From JABAYQ01 sp049890095 (GTDB lineage Bacteria; Bacteroidota; Bacteroidia; Flavobacteriales; UBA7312): 64,000 nt of DNA. Location of the stretch: NCBI GenBank assembly GCA_049890095.1, contig JBMHCD010000004.1, forward strand, positions 1 to 64,000. Reading direction: 5' to 3'. The notes under the pieces are model-generated. The model was not told the DNA's origin. It saw nothing but the letters and a program-made list of their open reading frames with translations, and did not search any database. Below, in pieces: positions 17,476-26,075 of the stretch (positions are counted from its first letter, which is position 1; every line of letters begins with the position of its first letter). Made by a program: the position numbers and the translations under genes.

Positions 17476-19857
17476 TTAAAATTCTATTAATAATCCTACA
17501 CTTGGAAGTAGGGTACCCGATTCGTTTGGAATTTCATATAGATCGTACTCATCCTGATTAGTTGAAGGATAAATAGGGTCACCTCCAACATTTGAATCGT
17601 TAGAAATATCTGATCGCAACTTTATCTTATTGTTATAGATATTTTGAATATCAATATAAGCGTTTAGACTCCAAGAATTAAAAAACCATTTTTTATCAAT
17701 CCTTATATCAAGGGTATGTATGTGGTCTAATCTTTTAGTGTTCAGTCTAGAATAGTCCAAAACTCCTTGTTGGGCAATATCCCATACATTTATCTGACTT
17801 GATGTTGCTAAATCGAAAGGAGTATAAGGAGCACCTCCTGAATATCTAAACTTAACTCCCAATTCTATATTTCTTTTAAACTTTTTACCTGCCGCCATAT
17901 TAAATATAAAGCGATTGTCCCAAGCAGAAGGAATTAAGTCTTGATTCTTATCCTCAAAAAGACTCTTGTAGTAGGTTACAGATAAAATACCATACAATGA
18001 AGAACTTAATTTTTGCTGGGCTAAAAATTCTACTCCATAACTTTTGCCTTCAGAAATAGAAGAAACATCTTCATTCCCAATCACTCCAAAATCACTTCCA
18101 AGATTTGCCAAAGAAATACTATCCATCACAGAAAAAGGATAGTTAGAGTACTGCTTGTAAAAACCCTCTAAAGTTAATTTACTATAATTATTAGGGTTAT
18201 ACTCATATCCAAAAACAGCATGATCGCATTGTATGTAGTTTACATCTTTATTTTGAAATTGACCTAAAGAATCTGTATATCCTAAAATAGTGTATGAGGG
18301 AAGTTGATAGAAACGCCCCACATTTGCATTTAAGCTAGATCGTTGATTTAAATTATAGGAGGCAGATGCTCTTGGAGAAAAGTTTGGCACTGACTTGCTA
18401 GAAGTAAAAGAATTATTATCAATTCTAGCTCCTAAAGAAGTAATTAACTTATTATCCAAATAAGATTTACTTAATTGTGCAAATGCACTATACTTAAGAA
18501 AGGAAAAATCAGAACTAACAATTTTAGTAAAATTTGGTAACCTGTTAAAAGTAGAATTTAAATAAGTAACATGATCAAGTCCAAGACCAACATTATATTT
18601 AATATTATCTCTTCTAAAATTATATTCTAATCTAGTTTTGTTTTCTATTTCTTCAGACTGATAATCTAGAATTTTATTTTCTTCTATCTCAATATTTTTA
18701 TAGTACTTGTTAGCAGAATTATTTAAATGACTTCTACTAACTACAAAGAATATGTTGGATTCATCAAAAAAATGTTTCCAAGTACCACCCACAGTATAAT
18801 TCCATTGTTCATTTACAGGAAGATTATCTAGTATATAATTGTTTCTTGCTATGACTGAAGAGTCGTCAATATTATCGTTAACCGAAGTATTTAAGGAAAA
18901 TTCATCTAGAGCTGCCAGAGCAATTATGTTAAATTGGTTTTTCTTGTTTGGCTTGTGGGTAAATTTAAATTGTAAATCGTTGTAAGTTGGTAAAAATGGC
19001 AACTGTAAAGCTTGAAATAAAAACTGAAGGTATGAACGTCTGACAGAAAATAACATTGTGGATTTTTCTGTTATCGGAGTATTAATAGTTAAACCAGCAT
19101 CACTAGATCCAACAGCAAAAGAAGCACTAAAAGAATCATCATTTCCTTCTATTTGTTTTAACTCCATAACCGAACTTAAAACGTTTCCTCTATTAGCAGG
19201 AAATGCTCCAGAATAAAAATCTACTTCTCGTATAAAATTAACATTAATTATTCCTACTGGTCCACCCGAAGAGCCTTGAGTAGAAAAATGGTTTATAGTT
19301 GGAATTTCTACTCCATCCAAATAGAAACGGTTTTCATTAGGAGCTCCTCCTCTAATTATAATGTCATTTCTGAAAGATGGAGCGGTTGATACTCCAGGTA
19401 AATTTGCAATTACCTTAGAAATATCTCTATCTCCGCCAGGACTTCTGTATATTTCAGAGGCATTTATTGTTCTTAAACTAGTCGGACTTTCTTCCGTTTT
19501 GTTGAAGGTATTTGCTGTAATCTGTATTTCATCGATAAGTTCTGCATTCTCGGAGAGTAAAAAATCTAAACGTAAATTTTTATTTGGCGATACTCTTATT
19601 TCTGATCGAATGTTAGTGTTAAATCCAATGTAAGAACATTTAAAGTTATATTGCCCTACCTGCACATCGTTTAATTCATAATTTCCATCAATATCAGTTA
19701 CTGTACCAATATTTGTGCCTTCAATAATAACATTCGCAAAAGGAATTGGTTCATTGTTTAATTTATTACTTACTGTACCATAAACTTTTACAGATTGGCT
19801 ATAAACAAAAACGGATTGAAAAATTAATATTAGAATAAGTAATGAACTTTTTTTCAT
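17476..19857 (-). CDS. TonB-dependent outer-membrane receptor with carboxypeptidase-like N-terminal domain
   Basis: The 793-residue protein has a signal peptide (1-20, VFVYSQ), a CarboxypepD_reg-like domain (about 21-110) and a plug (about 110-230, with NLPGVSTAPSF and RGGAPNENRFYLDGVEIP). A 22-strand-type barrel follows, ending GLLIEF. It takes up a substrate across the outer membrane using TonB energy. There is no SusD partner. Being co-transcribed with a B12-dependent photoreceptor, photolyase and carotenoid genes is notable, since the ligand might be a corrinoid, iron or another redox-relevant compound; the sequence does not decide. Confidence 0.88.
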   Translation of the reverse strand: MKKSSLLILILIFQSVFVYSQSVKVYGTVSNKLNNEPIPFANVIIEGTNIGTVTDIDGNYELNDVQVGQYNFKCSYIGFNTNIRSEIRVSPNKNLRLDFLLSENAELIDEIQITANTFNKTEESPTSLRTINASEIYRSPGGDRDISKVIANLPGVSTAPSFRNDIIIRGGAPNENRFYLDGVEIPTINHFSTQGSSGGPVGIINVNFIREVDFYSGAFPANRGNVLSSVMELKQIEGNDDSFSASFAVGSSDAGLTINTPITEKSTMLFSVRRSYLQFLFQALQLPFLPTYNDLQFKFTHKPNKKNQFNIIALAALDEFSLNTSVNDNIDDSSVIARNNYILDNLPVNEQWNYTVGGTWKHFFDESNIFFVVSRSHLNNSANKYYKNIEIEENKILDYQSEEIENKTRLEYNFRRDNIKYNVGLGLDHVTYLNSTFNRLPNFTKIVSSDFSFLKYSAFAQLSKSYLDNKLITSLGARIDNNSFTSSKSVPNFSPRASASYNLNQRSSLNANVGRFYQLPSYTILGYTDSLGQFQNKDVNYIQCDHAVFGYEYNPNNYSKLTLEGFYKQYSNYPFSVMDSISLANLGSDFGVIGNEDVSSISEGKSYGVEFLAQQKLSSSLYGILSVTYYKSLFEDKNQDLIPSAWDNRFIFNMAAGKKFKRNIELGVKFRYSGGAPYTPFDLATSSQINVWDIAQQGVLDYSRLNTKRLDHIHTLDIRIDKKWFFNSWSLNAYIDIQNIYNNKIKLRSDISNDSNVGGDPIYPSTNQDEYDLYEIPNESGTLLPSVGLLIEF

Positions 19858-19860
19858 AAT

Positions 19861-21099
19861 CTAAATTTTGTTAATATTTATTACTGATATCTCTGGTAAA
19901 ATTCCAACTCTACCTGGATATCCCAAATGACCAATACCTCTATTTACGTATAAGTAGGAATCCTTTTGTTCATACAAGCCTGCCCAATATTTATACTTCC
20001 ATTGTGATGGGCTCCATTTTATTCCTCCAATTTCTATTCCAAACTGCATTCCGTGAGTATGACCAGAAAGCTGTAGGTCTACCTTTTTGGGCTGTTTTAA
20101 AACTTTATTTTGCCAATGAGTTGGATCGTGAGATAATAATATTGTTGGGAATGACTCGTCCATATTTGCCGTTGCTTTTGTCAAATCACCGTATTTAGAA
20201 AATCGACCATCTCCCCAGTTCTCTACCCCTACAACATTAATTTTTTGGTTATTTATTTCTAATTGTTCATGTTCGTTTAGTAGTAATTTAAAGCCAGATT
20301 TTTTGTGAACATCAATCATCTTTTCATGATTTTCAAGCCATAATTTTCGATCTTCTTCTTTCGATTTATCTAAACCTAGATAATCTGCATAATCGTGATT
20401 TCCTAAAACAGAATACTTTCCAAAAGTAGCTTTCAATTTTTTAATCGTGTCTATAAAAGGAATTGCTTCTGAGGAATGATTATTAACTAGATCACCAGTA
20501 AAAAAAATCAAATCAGGATTTTCGTTATTTATTAACTCCACTGCCTCATTAAGCTTGTCTACACGTTGAAAACTTCCAAGATGTAAATCAGATATTTGCA
20601 CTATTTTCAATTCCTTATTGCTATTGTAATTTTTAAGTTTAAGATTTACAAAATGCTTCTTAAAATTATATCTACCTACTACAATTCCATAAGTTAGAGT
20701 TGAAAATGCTGCTGCTCCTAACACTACTGCTGATCGTTTAAAAAAGTCGATTCGACTTATTTTTTCTCCCGAAAAGCTACTTTCATTTGTCGAAAATAAA
20801 GATGATACATATTTTATTAATCGTATTAAATCATCAATAAATAAAGGTAAAGAGGCTAAAAGTTTGGCTGCAAAAATCGAGAAGACTAATCCAAACAAAA
20901 CAACTAAATAACCTGGGTAAGTTGTAGTAGCTGGGTTAAGCATAGGATAAAAAATGCTAGTAATACAAAATACAGTGATAAGCCAGTAGGCCCATTTAAC
21001 AAACAATGAAGAAACATCAGACTTAAAGGCATTCCAAATGTAAAAGTCTAATGAAAGAATTAAAGAAATTAAAAAAATTGTGAAAATAAGTCTAACCAT
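19861..21099 (-). CDS. Membrane-anchored metallophosphoesterase
   Basis: The 412-residue protein has about four N-terminal transmembrane segments (residues 1-150) followed by a calcineurin-type phosphoesterase domain. Its metal ligands are visible as SDLHLG, GDLVNN, GNHDY, LSHDP and SGHTHG. The family is YaeI/YkuE-like. The active domain would face one side of the inner membrane. Substrate is unknown; lipid phosphates and nucleotides are known for relatives. It is the second main gene of the CarH operon, 45 nt below carH. Confidence 0.85.
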   Translation of the reverse strand: MVRLIFTIFLISLILSLDFYIWNAFKSDVSSLFVKWAYWLITVFCITSIFYPMLNPATTTYPGYLVVLFGLVFSIFAAKLLASLPLFIDDLIRLIKYVSSLFSTNESSFSGEKISRIDFFKRSAVVLGAAAFSTLTYGIVVGRYNFKKHFVNLKLKNYNSNKELKIVQISDLHLGSFQRVDKLNEAVELINNENPDLIFFTGDLVNNHSSEAIPFIDTIKKLKATFGKYSVLGNHDYADYLGLDKSKEEDRKLWLENHEKMIDVHKKSGFKLLLNEHEQLEINNQKINVVGVENWGDGRFSKYGDLTKATANMDESFPTILLSHDPTHWQNKVLKQPKKVDLQLSGHTHGMQFGIEIGGIKWSPSQWKYKYWAGLYEQKDSYLYVNRGIGHLGYPGRVGILPEISVININKI

Positions 21100-21144
21100 T
21101 TTAGATAGAAATTAAGCTTTTAAAACAATTGGCAAAAATGGTGA

Positions 21145-22026
21145 TTATTTTATACTATCAACAAATTGATCAAGGTTTGTCAAAATATTTATTGAAGAAT
21201 GATTGGTTAATGCTTCCGAATCAATACCGTTACAAACTAAGTTAATTTTAACATTATTGAATGTCTTTAGAAGATAATCTATGGTAAAGTCTAAATTACT
21301 TTTGGATTGATTAGAAACAACAAAAAATAAAATATTATCGACTTGAATTTTTTGATTTAGTTGAAGTAAAGATGCATATGGAACATTAGAGCCTAAGAAA
21401 ATAGTTTCGTATCCATAAAAATGTAAAAGAAATTTTGCGAAATGCAATCCTATGTCATGAAATTCATTTTCAGGTAAAAACAATAACCATTTTGGCTTAT
21501 CAGTATCAATATTAGAATGTTGATCTACAGCAGATGAAATTTTTTGTTTAATTAATTCAGATAGAAAATGTTCCTGAGAAGGAGCTATTCTATTAGTTAG
21601 CCAAAAAATTCCTATTTTAGAAAAAGTTGGTAATAAAACATTTTTGTAGAATTCTATAAAACCAAATTCTATCACACCATCTTCATAAACTTTATGGAAA
21701 GAAAGAGTATTGAAAGATAAGGCCGTTTCAATTAGTTTGTTAATGTAGTAGTTGATATTTGAGGAACCATCGGAAGATAGTTTAATCTTTTCAACAACTG
21801 CACTAATCTCTTCATCAGTCATTTTAGAAACTTTGGATATTTTATAACCATTTTCTAAAATGTAATTTGAATTAAGAGCACGCACCAACAGTTCATCAGT
21901 ATAAAATCTGATTTTGGTGCTGGTTCGTTCAGCTTTTAAAAAACCGTATCTATTTTCCCAAGTTCGCAAAACAAACTTTGTAATACCAGTTATTTGCGAA
22001 AATTGATCAATACTGTATCTAGTCAT
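21145..22026 (-). CDS. carH: CarH/LitR-type MerR regulator with adenosylcobalamin-binding light sensor domain
   Basis: The 293-residue protein has an N-terminal MerR helix-turn-helix (RYSIDQFSQITGITKFVLRTWE, given here as residues 3-24, through RFYTDELL). The four-helix B12-cap domain follows, with the CarH motif W-x9-E-H (Trp142, Glu152, His153). Next is a Rossmann B12-binding domain with E-x-H-x2-G (Glu188, His190, Gly193), which supplies the cobalt-ligating His. CarH tetramers repress DNA in the dark when bound to AdoCbl and fall apart in light. Flanking photolyase and carotenoid genes and the symmetric operator upstream fit that role. Confidence 0.92.
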   Translation of the reverse strand: MTRYSIDQFSQITGITKFVLRTWENRYGFLKAERTSTKIRFYTDELLVRALNSNYILENGYKISKVSKMTDEEISAVVEKIKLSSDGSSNINYYINKLIETALSFNTLSFHKVYEDGVIEFGFIEFYKNVLLPTFSKIGIFWLTNRIAPSQEHFLSELIKQKISSAVDQHSNIDTDKPKWLLFLPENEFHDIGLHFAKFLLHFYGYETIFLGSNVPYASLLQLNQKIQVDNILFFVVSNQSKSNLDFTIDYLLKTFNNVKINLVCNGIDSEALTNHSSINILTNLDQFVDSIK

Positions 22027-22183
22027 TAACTACATATTTACCGTTTGGATATTTATCAAACCAAAAAGCTAAGCTTTGCATGGACGACAAATTTATTTTC
22101 ATTTTGTCAGTATAAAAAATAATTTTTGGTGTTTTTGACTTAATTTCTTCTAAAGACAGCTTTTTTTTCTTTTTTCTGGGCAT
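22019..22183 (-). CDS. Small basic protein translationally coupled to carH
   Basis: The frame encodes 54 residues, from ATG 22181-22183 to TAG 22019-22021. It begins PRKKKKKLSLEEI and ends PNGKYVVND, with a central KIIFYTDK and LAFWFDKYP. It overlaps the carH start by 8 nt and lies right behind a strong TTTG-N20-TAAATTTG promoter, so it is the first gene of the leftward operon. I recognise no family. The Lys-rich head followed by a small folded segment suggests nucleic-acid or membrane-phosphate contact. It could be a partner of CarH or a leader ORF. Confidence 0.6.
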   Translation of the reverse strand: MPRKKKKKLSLEEIKSKTPKIIFYTDKMKINLSSMQSLAFWFDKYPNGKYVVND

Positions 22184-22204
22184 AATATCTTTTGTTTAAT
22201 GGTA

Positions 22205-22236
22205 CAAATTTAGACTTTGTATAACTATTAAGCAAA
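22205..22236 (-). promoter_or_regulatory. Promoter of the carH operon (-33 TTTG, N20, -7 TAAATTTG)
   Basis: On the minus strand TTTG (22233-22236) is followed after 20 nt by TAAATTTG (22205-22212), an excellent match to the Bacteroidota sigma-A promoter. The -7 lies about 21 nt upstream of the small-protein ATG. One GTATAA half-site of the putative CarH operator falls between the two elements. Confidence 0.75.
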
Positions 22237-22281
22237 TTTTTTATACAAAAAAGTATAATTTTTAATTAAATAAGTTATACA
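22218..22281. promoter_or_regulatory. Putative CarH operator: symmetric four-half-site dyad
   Basis: The half-sites are GTATAA 22219-22224, TTATAC 22241-22246, GTATAA 22253-22258 and TTATAC 22275-22280, with start-to-start steps of 22, 12 and 22 bp. The outer pair extends to 9 bp (TGTATAACT / AGTTATACA). The inner pair forms TTATAC-A6-GTATAA. Both pairs share exactly the same centre (between 22249 and 22250). The array lies between, and overlaps, both divergent promoters, which fits binding by a tetrameric MerR repressor that controls both operons. Confidence 0.7.
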
Positions 22282-22285
22282 TTTG
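22278..22285 (+). promoter_or_regulatory. -7 element of the rightward carotenoid operon
   Basis: TACATTTG matches TAnnTTTG 27 nt upstream of the cupredoxin-fasciclin gene. It overlaps the last TTATAC half-site of the CarH dyad. No good TTTG -33 is seen at 19-21 bp; that place is filled by the inner GTATAA half-site. Confidence 0.6.
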
Positions 22286-22312
22286 TGATTCTAAACCTAA
22301 CTAAAACTCGAA

Positions 22313-23659
22313 ATGAAACATTTATATTCTTTATTTATTTTACTATTTCTCTACGCACAAACTTCAGCAACAATTCACGAGATAACTGCTCAAAACTTCA
22401 GCTATACACCAGAAAATATTACAATCAATGTAGGAGATACTATAATATGGATTAATAATGGTGGAAACCATAATGTTAATGGAAATACCAATACAATTAC
22501 TGAACAACCATTTAACAATCCTGAATCTTTCTTTTCTAACCCTACAAATGTAGTAGGCGCAACTATCTATACCCACGTTTTCAATATAGCTGGTGAATAC
22601 AACTACGATTGCTCAATAGGTTTACACGCTCAAAATGGAATGATTGGAACTATTAATGTATTACCACAATTACCGGCATCAGTTTTTGAGATTATAGAAC
22701 AATCAGACGCACACGATACACTTGAGTTTGCAATTTTAGAGGCTGGACTAGACGAAGCTCTTTCAGGCGATGGAACATTTACTGTATTTGCTCCAACAGA
22801 TGATGCCTTTGCACAAATAAACAGTGCTTATTTTCAAACTATCCTAGGAAATGATCAGTTATTAACTTCAGTTCTTACTCACCATGTACATGCTGAGGAT
22901 GTATTGTTATCAACTGATTTATTTGACAACCAGATGATTACAACTTTAAACAACTCTGATCTAACAATTACACAAGTTAATGATTCTACATTTAAGGTTG
23001 ATGATGCAATGATTATAATTACAGATTTGGAAGCTCAAAATGGTGTAGTTCATGTTATAGATATGGTATTAACACCTCCGATTCCTGAAACTACCGTATT
23101 TGATCTTATTGAATTATCTGACATTCATACCACTTTAGAAACTGCAATAAATGAAGCTGGTTTGGCAGAAACACTTTCTGGAGATGGCCCGTTTACAGTT
23201 TTTGCTCCAACCGATGAGGCATTTAATAATTTACCTGAGGGAACATTAGATAATCTACTAGATGATATACCTACACTTACTCAACTTCTAACTCACCATG
23301 TACATGGAGGAGAGTTATTAAGTGAAAACATTAGTGACGGTTTAGAAATTTCAACATTAAATAATGATAATCTTACAGCAAGTAACGATGGTACAACAAT
23401 AATGATAGACGGAGCTACAGTTATTACAGCAGATATTACACAAGCAGTTAATGGTGTGATTCATGTAATAAATGCTGTTCTTACTTTAGAAGAAGAACCA
23501 ACATCAATAGAAATGTTAAATCTCACAGAAAACCATAGCTACTTATACACACTTAATCTGTTAGGTGAAAAAGTAGATCGTAACTCTGATGAAAAAATTC
23601 TAATCGACATTTTTTCTAATGGAAAAATTATAAAGAGACTAAATACGAATATTAAATAA
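22313..23659 (+). CDS. Exported cupredoxin plus two fasciclin (FAS1) domains protein
   Basis: The 448-residue protein has a signal peptide (1-19). A plastocyanin-like domain follows (about 21-118) with type 1 copper ligands His53, Cys100, His105 and Met110. Two FAS1 repeats (about 122-255 and 262-395) carry the motif TVFAPTD and a conserved THHVH. The C-terminal 50 residues resemble a weak T9SS sorting tail (NLLGEKV, KILIDIFSNGKIIKR). It is the first gene of the rightward light operon. A surface or periplasmic copper/redox or adhesion protein is likely, but its link to carotenoid formation is unknown. Confidence 0.85.
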   Translation: MKHLYSLFILLFLYAQTSATIHEITAQNFSYTPENITINVGDTIIWINNGGNHNVNGNTNTITEQPFNNPESFFSNPTNVVGATIYTHVFNIAGEYNYDCSIGLHAQNGMIGTINVLPQLPASVFEIIEQSDAHDTLEFAILEAGLDEALSGDGTFTVFAPTDDAFAQINSAYFQTILGNDQLLTSVLTHHVHAEDVLLSTDLFDNQMITTLNNSDLTITQVNDSTFKVDDAMIIITDLEAQNGVVHVIDMVLTPPIPETTVFDLIELSDIHTTLETAINEAGLAETLSGDGPFTVFAPTDEAFNNLPEGTLDNLLDDIPTLTQLLTHHVHGGELLSENISDGLEISTLNNDNLTASNDGTTIMIDGATVITADITQAVNGVIHVINAVLTLEEEPTSIEMLNLTENHSYLYTLNLLGEKVDRNSDEKILIDIFSNGKIIKRLNTNIK

Positions 23660-24174
23660 TGAAGCATTTAATTTTAATTTTTGTAATAATGGCAAATACA
23701 ATTGTAGCTCAAAATTTTCATGACTTAACTATTAATTCAATTAGTGGAGAAGAAATGAAAATGAGTGAATTTGAAGGTAAGAAAGTATTAATTGTTAATG
23801 TTGCATCCTACTGTGGATATACATCTCAATATTCTGATTTGCAAAAATTGTATGAAAATCATGACAATTTGGTAGTTATTGGTGTGCCTTGTAATCAATT
23901 TGGTTTTCAAGAGCCATTTTCCAATGATTCCATAAGTAAATTTTGCTCAACCAAATATGCTGTTGACTTTCCTATGACTGAAAAAATAAAGGTAAAAGGA
24001 AAAAATCAACATCCGCTTTATAAATGGTTAACGACTAAAGAGCTAAATAAAGTGGATGATTTTAAAGTATCTTGGAACTTCAATAAATTTTTGATTGACG
24101 AGAAAGGTAAATTTATCTCATATTTCGGAAGTAGCACATTGCCTTCAAGTAGTAAACTAACACAATACCTTTAA
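23659..24174 (+). CDS. Exported glutathione peroxidase-family thiol peroxidase
   Basis: The 171-residue protein has a signal peptide (1-17, TIVAQ) and the GPx core: peroxidatic Cys52 in ASYCGYTSQY, VIGVPCNQFGFQEP with the active-site Gln, and KVSWNFNKFLID with the catalytic Trp/Asn. Bacterial cysteine-type members usually use thioredoxin rather than glutathione. It reduces peroxides outside the cytoplasm. Its start overlaps the preceding stop by 1 nt (TAATG). Co-expression with carotenoid genes fits defence against photo-oxidative damage. Confidence 0.9.
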   Translation: MKHLILIFVIMANTIVAQNFHDLTINSISGEEMKMSEFEGKKVLIVNVASYCGYTSQYSDLQKLYENHDNLVVIGVPCNQFGFQEPFSNDSISKFCSTKYAVDFPMTEKIKVKGKNQHPLYKWLTTKELNKVDDFKVSWNFNKFLIDEKGKFISYFGSSTLPSSSKLTQYL

Positions 24175-24585
24175 ATGATAACCGTAACAAGAAGAGAACG
24201 ATTCAACGCTGCCCATCGCTTATTTAATACCAATTGGGACGACCAAAAAAATGAAGAAATTTTTGGTAAATGCTCTAATAAAAATTGGCATGGTCACAAC
24301 TACATCATTTATGTAACTGTGAAAGGAGAAATAAACGAAGATACTGGCTACCTTATAGATCTAAAAATATTAAGTGATATACTCAAAGAAAAGATAACTT
24401 CAAAACTTGATCACAAAAATCTTAATCTAGAAGTAGACTTTTTAAAAGGAGTTATCACAACTGCAGAAAATATTGCAATTAAAATCTATGAAGAAATAGA
24501 GCCAGAAATTATTAAAAACAACTGTCAATTACATTGTGTGAAGTTAGTAGAAACAGAAAACAATTTCGTTGAATACTATGGATAA
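24175..24585 (+). CDS. 6-pyruvoyl-tetrahydropterin synthase / 6-carboxytetrahydropterin synthase family protein
   Basis: The 136-residue enzyme has the three zinc histidines (His14 in FNAAHR, and His39/His41 in WHGHNY), the catalytic Cys33 in GKCSNKN, and LDHKNLN followed by TTAENIA. QueD makes the preQ0 precursor, while PTPS makes tetrahydropterins; sequence features here do not settle which. Its place between a peroxidase and crtI, away from queuosine genes, argues for a pterin with a light- or redox-related role, for example as a cofactor or photolyase antenna. That is inference. Confidence 0.85.
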   Translation: MITVTRRERFNAAHRLFNTNWDDQKNEEIFGKCSNKNWHGHNYIIYVTVKGEINEDTGYLIDLKILSDILKEKITSKLDHKNLNLEVDFLKGVITTAENIAIKIYEEIEPEIIKNNCQLHCVKLVETENNFVEYYG

Positions 24586-24600
24586 ATCAAAAAACATCAA

Positions 24601-26073
24601 ATGAGTAAAATATCTATCATAGGAAGTGGATTTTCGGGTCTAAGTGCCGCAGCTGTTCTTGCAGAAGCAGGACATCAAGTTGACGTTTTTGAAAAAAATG
24701 ATACTATAGGTGGAAGAGCCCGAACATTTAGACAAATGGGATATACATTTGATATGGGACCATCTTGGTATTGGATGCCAGATGTTTTCGAAAAATTCTT
24801 CGACAGGTTTGACAAAAACATGGAAGATTACTTCGACCTTATTCAACTTGACCCAGGTTTTCAAATTATTTTTGATAAAGACAATACTCTTCAAATTGAT
24901 GCAAAATGGGAATCTATTTGCAAATTATTTGAATCTATAGAAAAAGGATCCTCTGACAAGCTAAATAAGTTTATGAAAGAGGCTGAATTTAAATATGATT
25001 TTGGTATAAATAAACTAGTTTACGAACCAGGGTTATCTCTATTAGAATTAGCAAAGCCTGAAATTTTCTCTAATGTTTTTAAACTTCAAATGTTTACGTC
25101 TTACAGAAAGCATGTTGCAGATCATTTTAGTAATCCATATCTAAAATCTTTGCTAGAATTTCCTGTACTATTCTTAGGAACTGCACCAAGTCAAACTCCT
25201 GCCTTATATAGTTTAATGACTTACTCTGGAATTAAACAAGGAACATATTATCCTATGGGAGGATTTGGTAAAGTAATAGACGCTTTTGCAGACATTTGTA
25301 AAGAGAAAGGTGTTTCTTTTCATACCAACGAAAACATCGAAAAAATTAATGTAAACAACAATATTGCTGAATCTTTATCTACAAACAAAAGAATCTTTAA
25401 AAGTGATGTTATCCTTGGGTCGGCTGATTATAATCACGTGGACAGTCAACTACTCGATAAAAAATATAGAAATTATAGTCCAAACTATTGGAAAAAAAGA
25501 ACATTCTCTCCTTCCTCATTAATTTTTTACTTAGGAATAAATAAAAAGTTGGACAATCTAATTCATCATAATTTATTTTTTGATGAAGATATTGAAAAAC
25601 ATACCGACGAGATTTATGATAAACCTGTATGGCCTAAAAAACCTCTGTTTTATGCATGTTGCCCTTCCAAAACAGATAGCTCTTTAGCTCCTGAAGGAAA
25701 AGAAAATGTATTTCTTTTAATGCCAATTGCTCCAGGATTAGAAGATAGTGAATCCATTAGAGAACATTATTTTGATATAATGATCAAGCGATTAGAAAAT
25801 TATACTGGTCAGGAAATCTCCCAACATATTGAATACAAAAGAGGTTACTGCATCAACGATTTTATTTCAGACTACAACGCATACAAAGGAAATGCTTATG
25901 GACTAGCAAATACTCTTGCTCAAACAGCAAACCTAAAACCCAAAATCATTAACAAGAAAATTAAGAATTTGTTTTACACAGGACAACTTACCGTTCCAGG
26001 TCCAGGAGTTCCGCCTTCCATTATTTCTGGTCAGGTAGTGGCAAAACATATTATTAATTCAAAACTACTATAG
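24601..26073 (+). CDS. crtI: Phytoene desaturase
   Basis: The 490-residue FAD enzyme starts with SIIGSGFSGLSAAAVLAEAG and GGRARTFRQMGYTFDMGPSWYWMPD. It ends with the CrtI signature TGQLTVPGPGVPPSIISGQ. It introduces four double bases-worth of unsaturation to turn phytoene into lycopene at the membrane. Length is normal for CrtI. crtB follows after 2 nt. A second family member (13804-15264) is better assigned as CrtD. Confidence 0.93.
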   Translation: MSKISIIGSGFSGLSAAAVLAEAGHQVDVFEKNDTIGGRARTFRQMGYTFDMGPSWYWMPDVFEKFFDRFDKNMEDYFDLIQLDPGFQIIFDKDNTLQIDAKWESICKLFESIEKGSSDKLNKFMKEAEFKYDFGINKLVYEPGLSLLELAKPEIFSNVFKLQMFTSYRKHVADHFSNPYLKSLLEFPVLFLGTAPSQTPALYSLMTYSGIKQGTYYPMGGFGKVIDAFADICKEKGVSFHTNENIEKINVNNNIAESLSTNKRIFKSDVILGSADYNHVDSQLLDKKYRNYSPNYWKKRTFSPSSLIFYLGINKKLDNLIHHNLFFDEDIEKHTDEIYDKPVWPKKPLFYACCPSKTDSSLAPEGKENVFLLMPIAPGLEDSESIREHYFDIMIKRLENYTGQEISQHIEYKRGYCINDFISDYNAYKGNAYGLANTLAQTANLKPKIINKKIKNLFYTGQLTVPGPGVPPSIISGQVVAKHIINSKLL

Positions 26074-26075
26074 AT

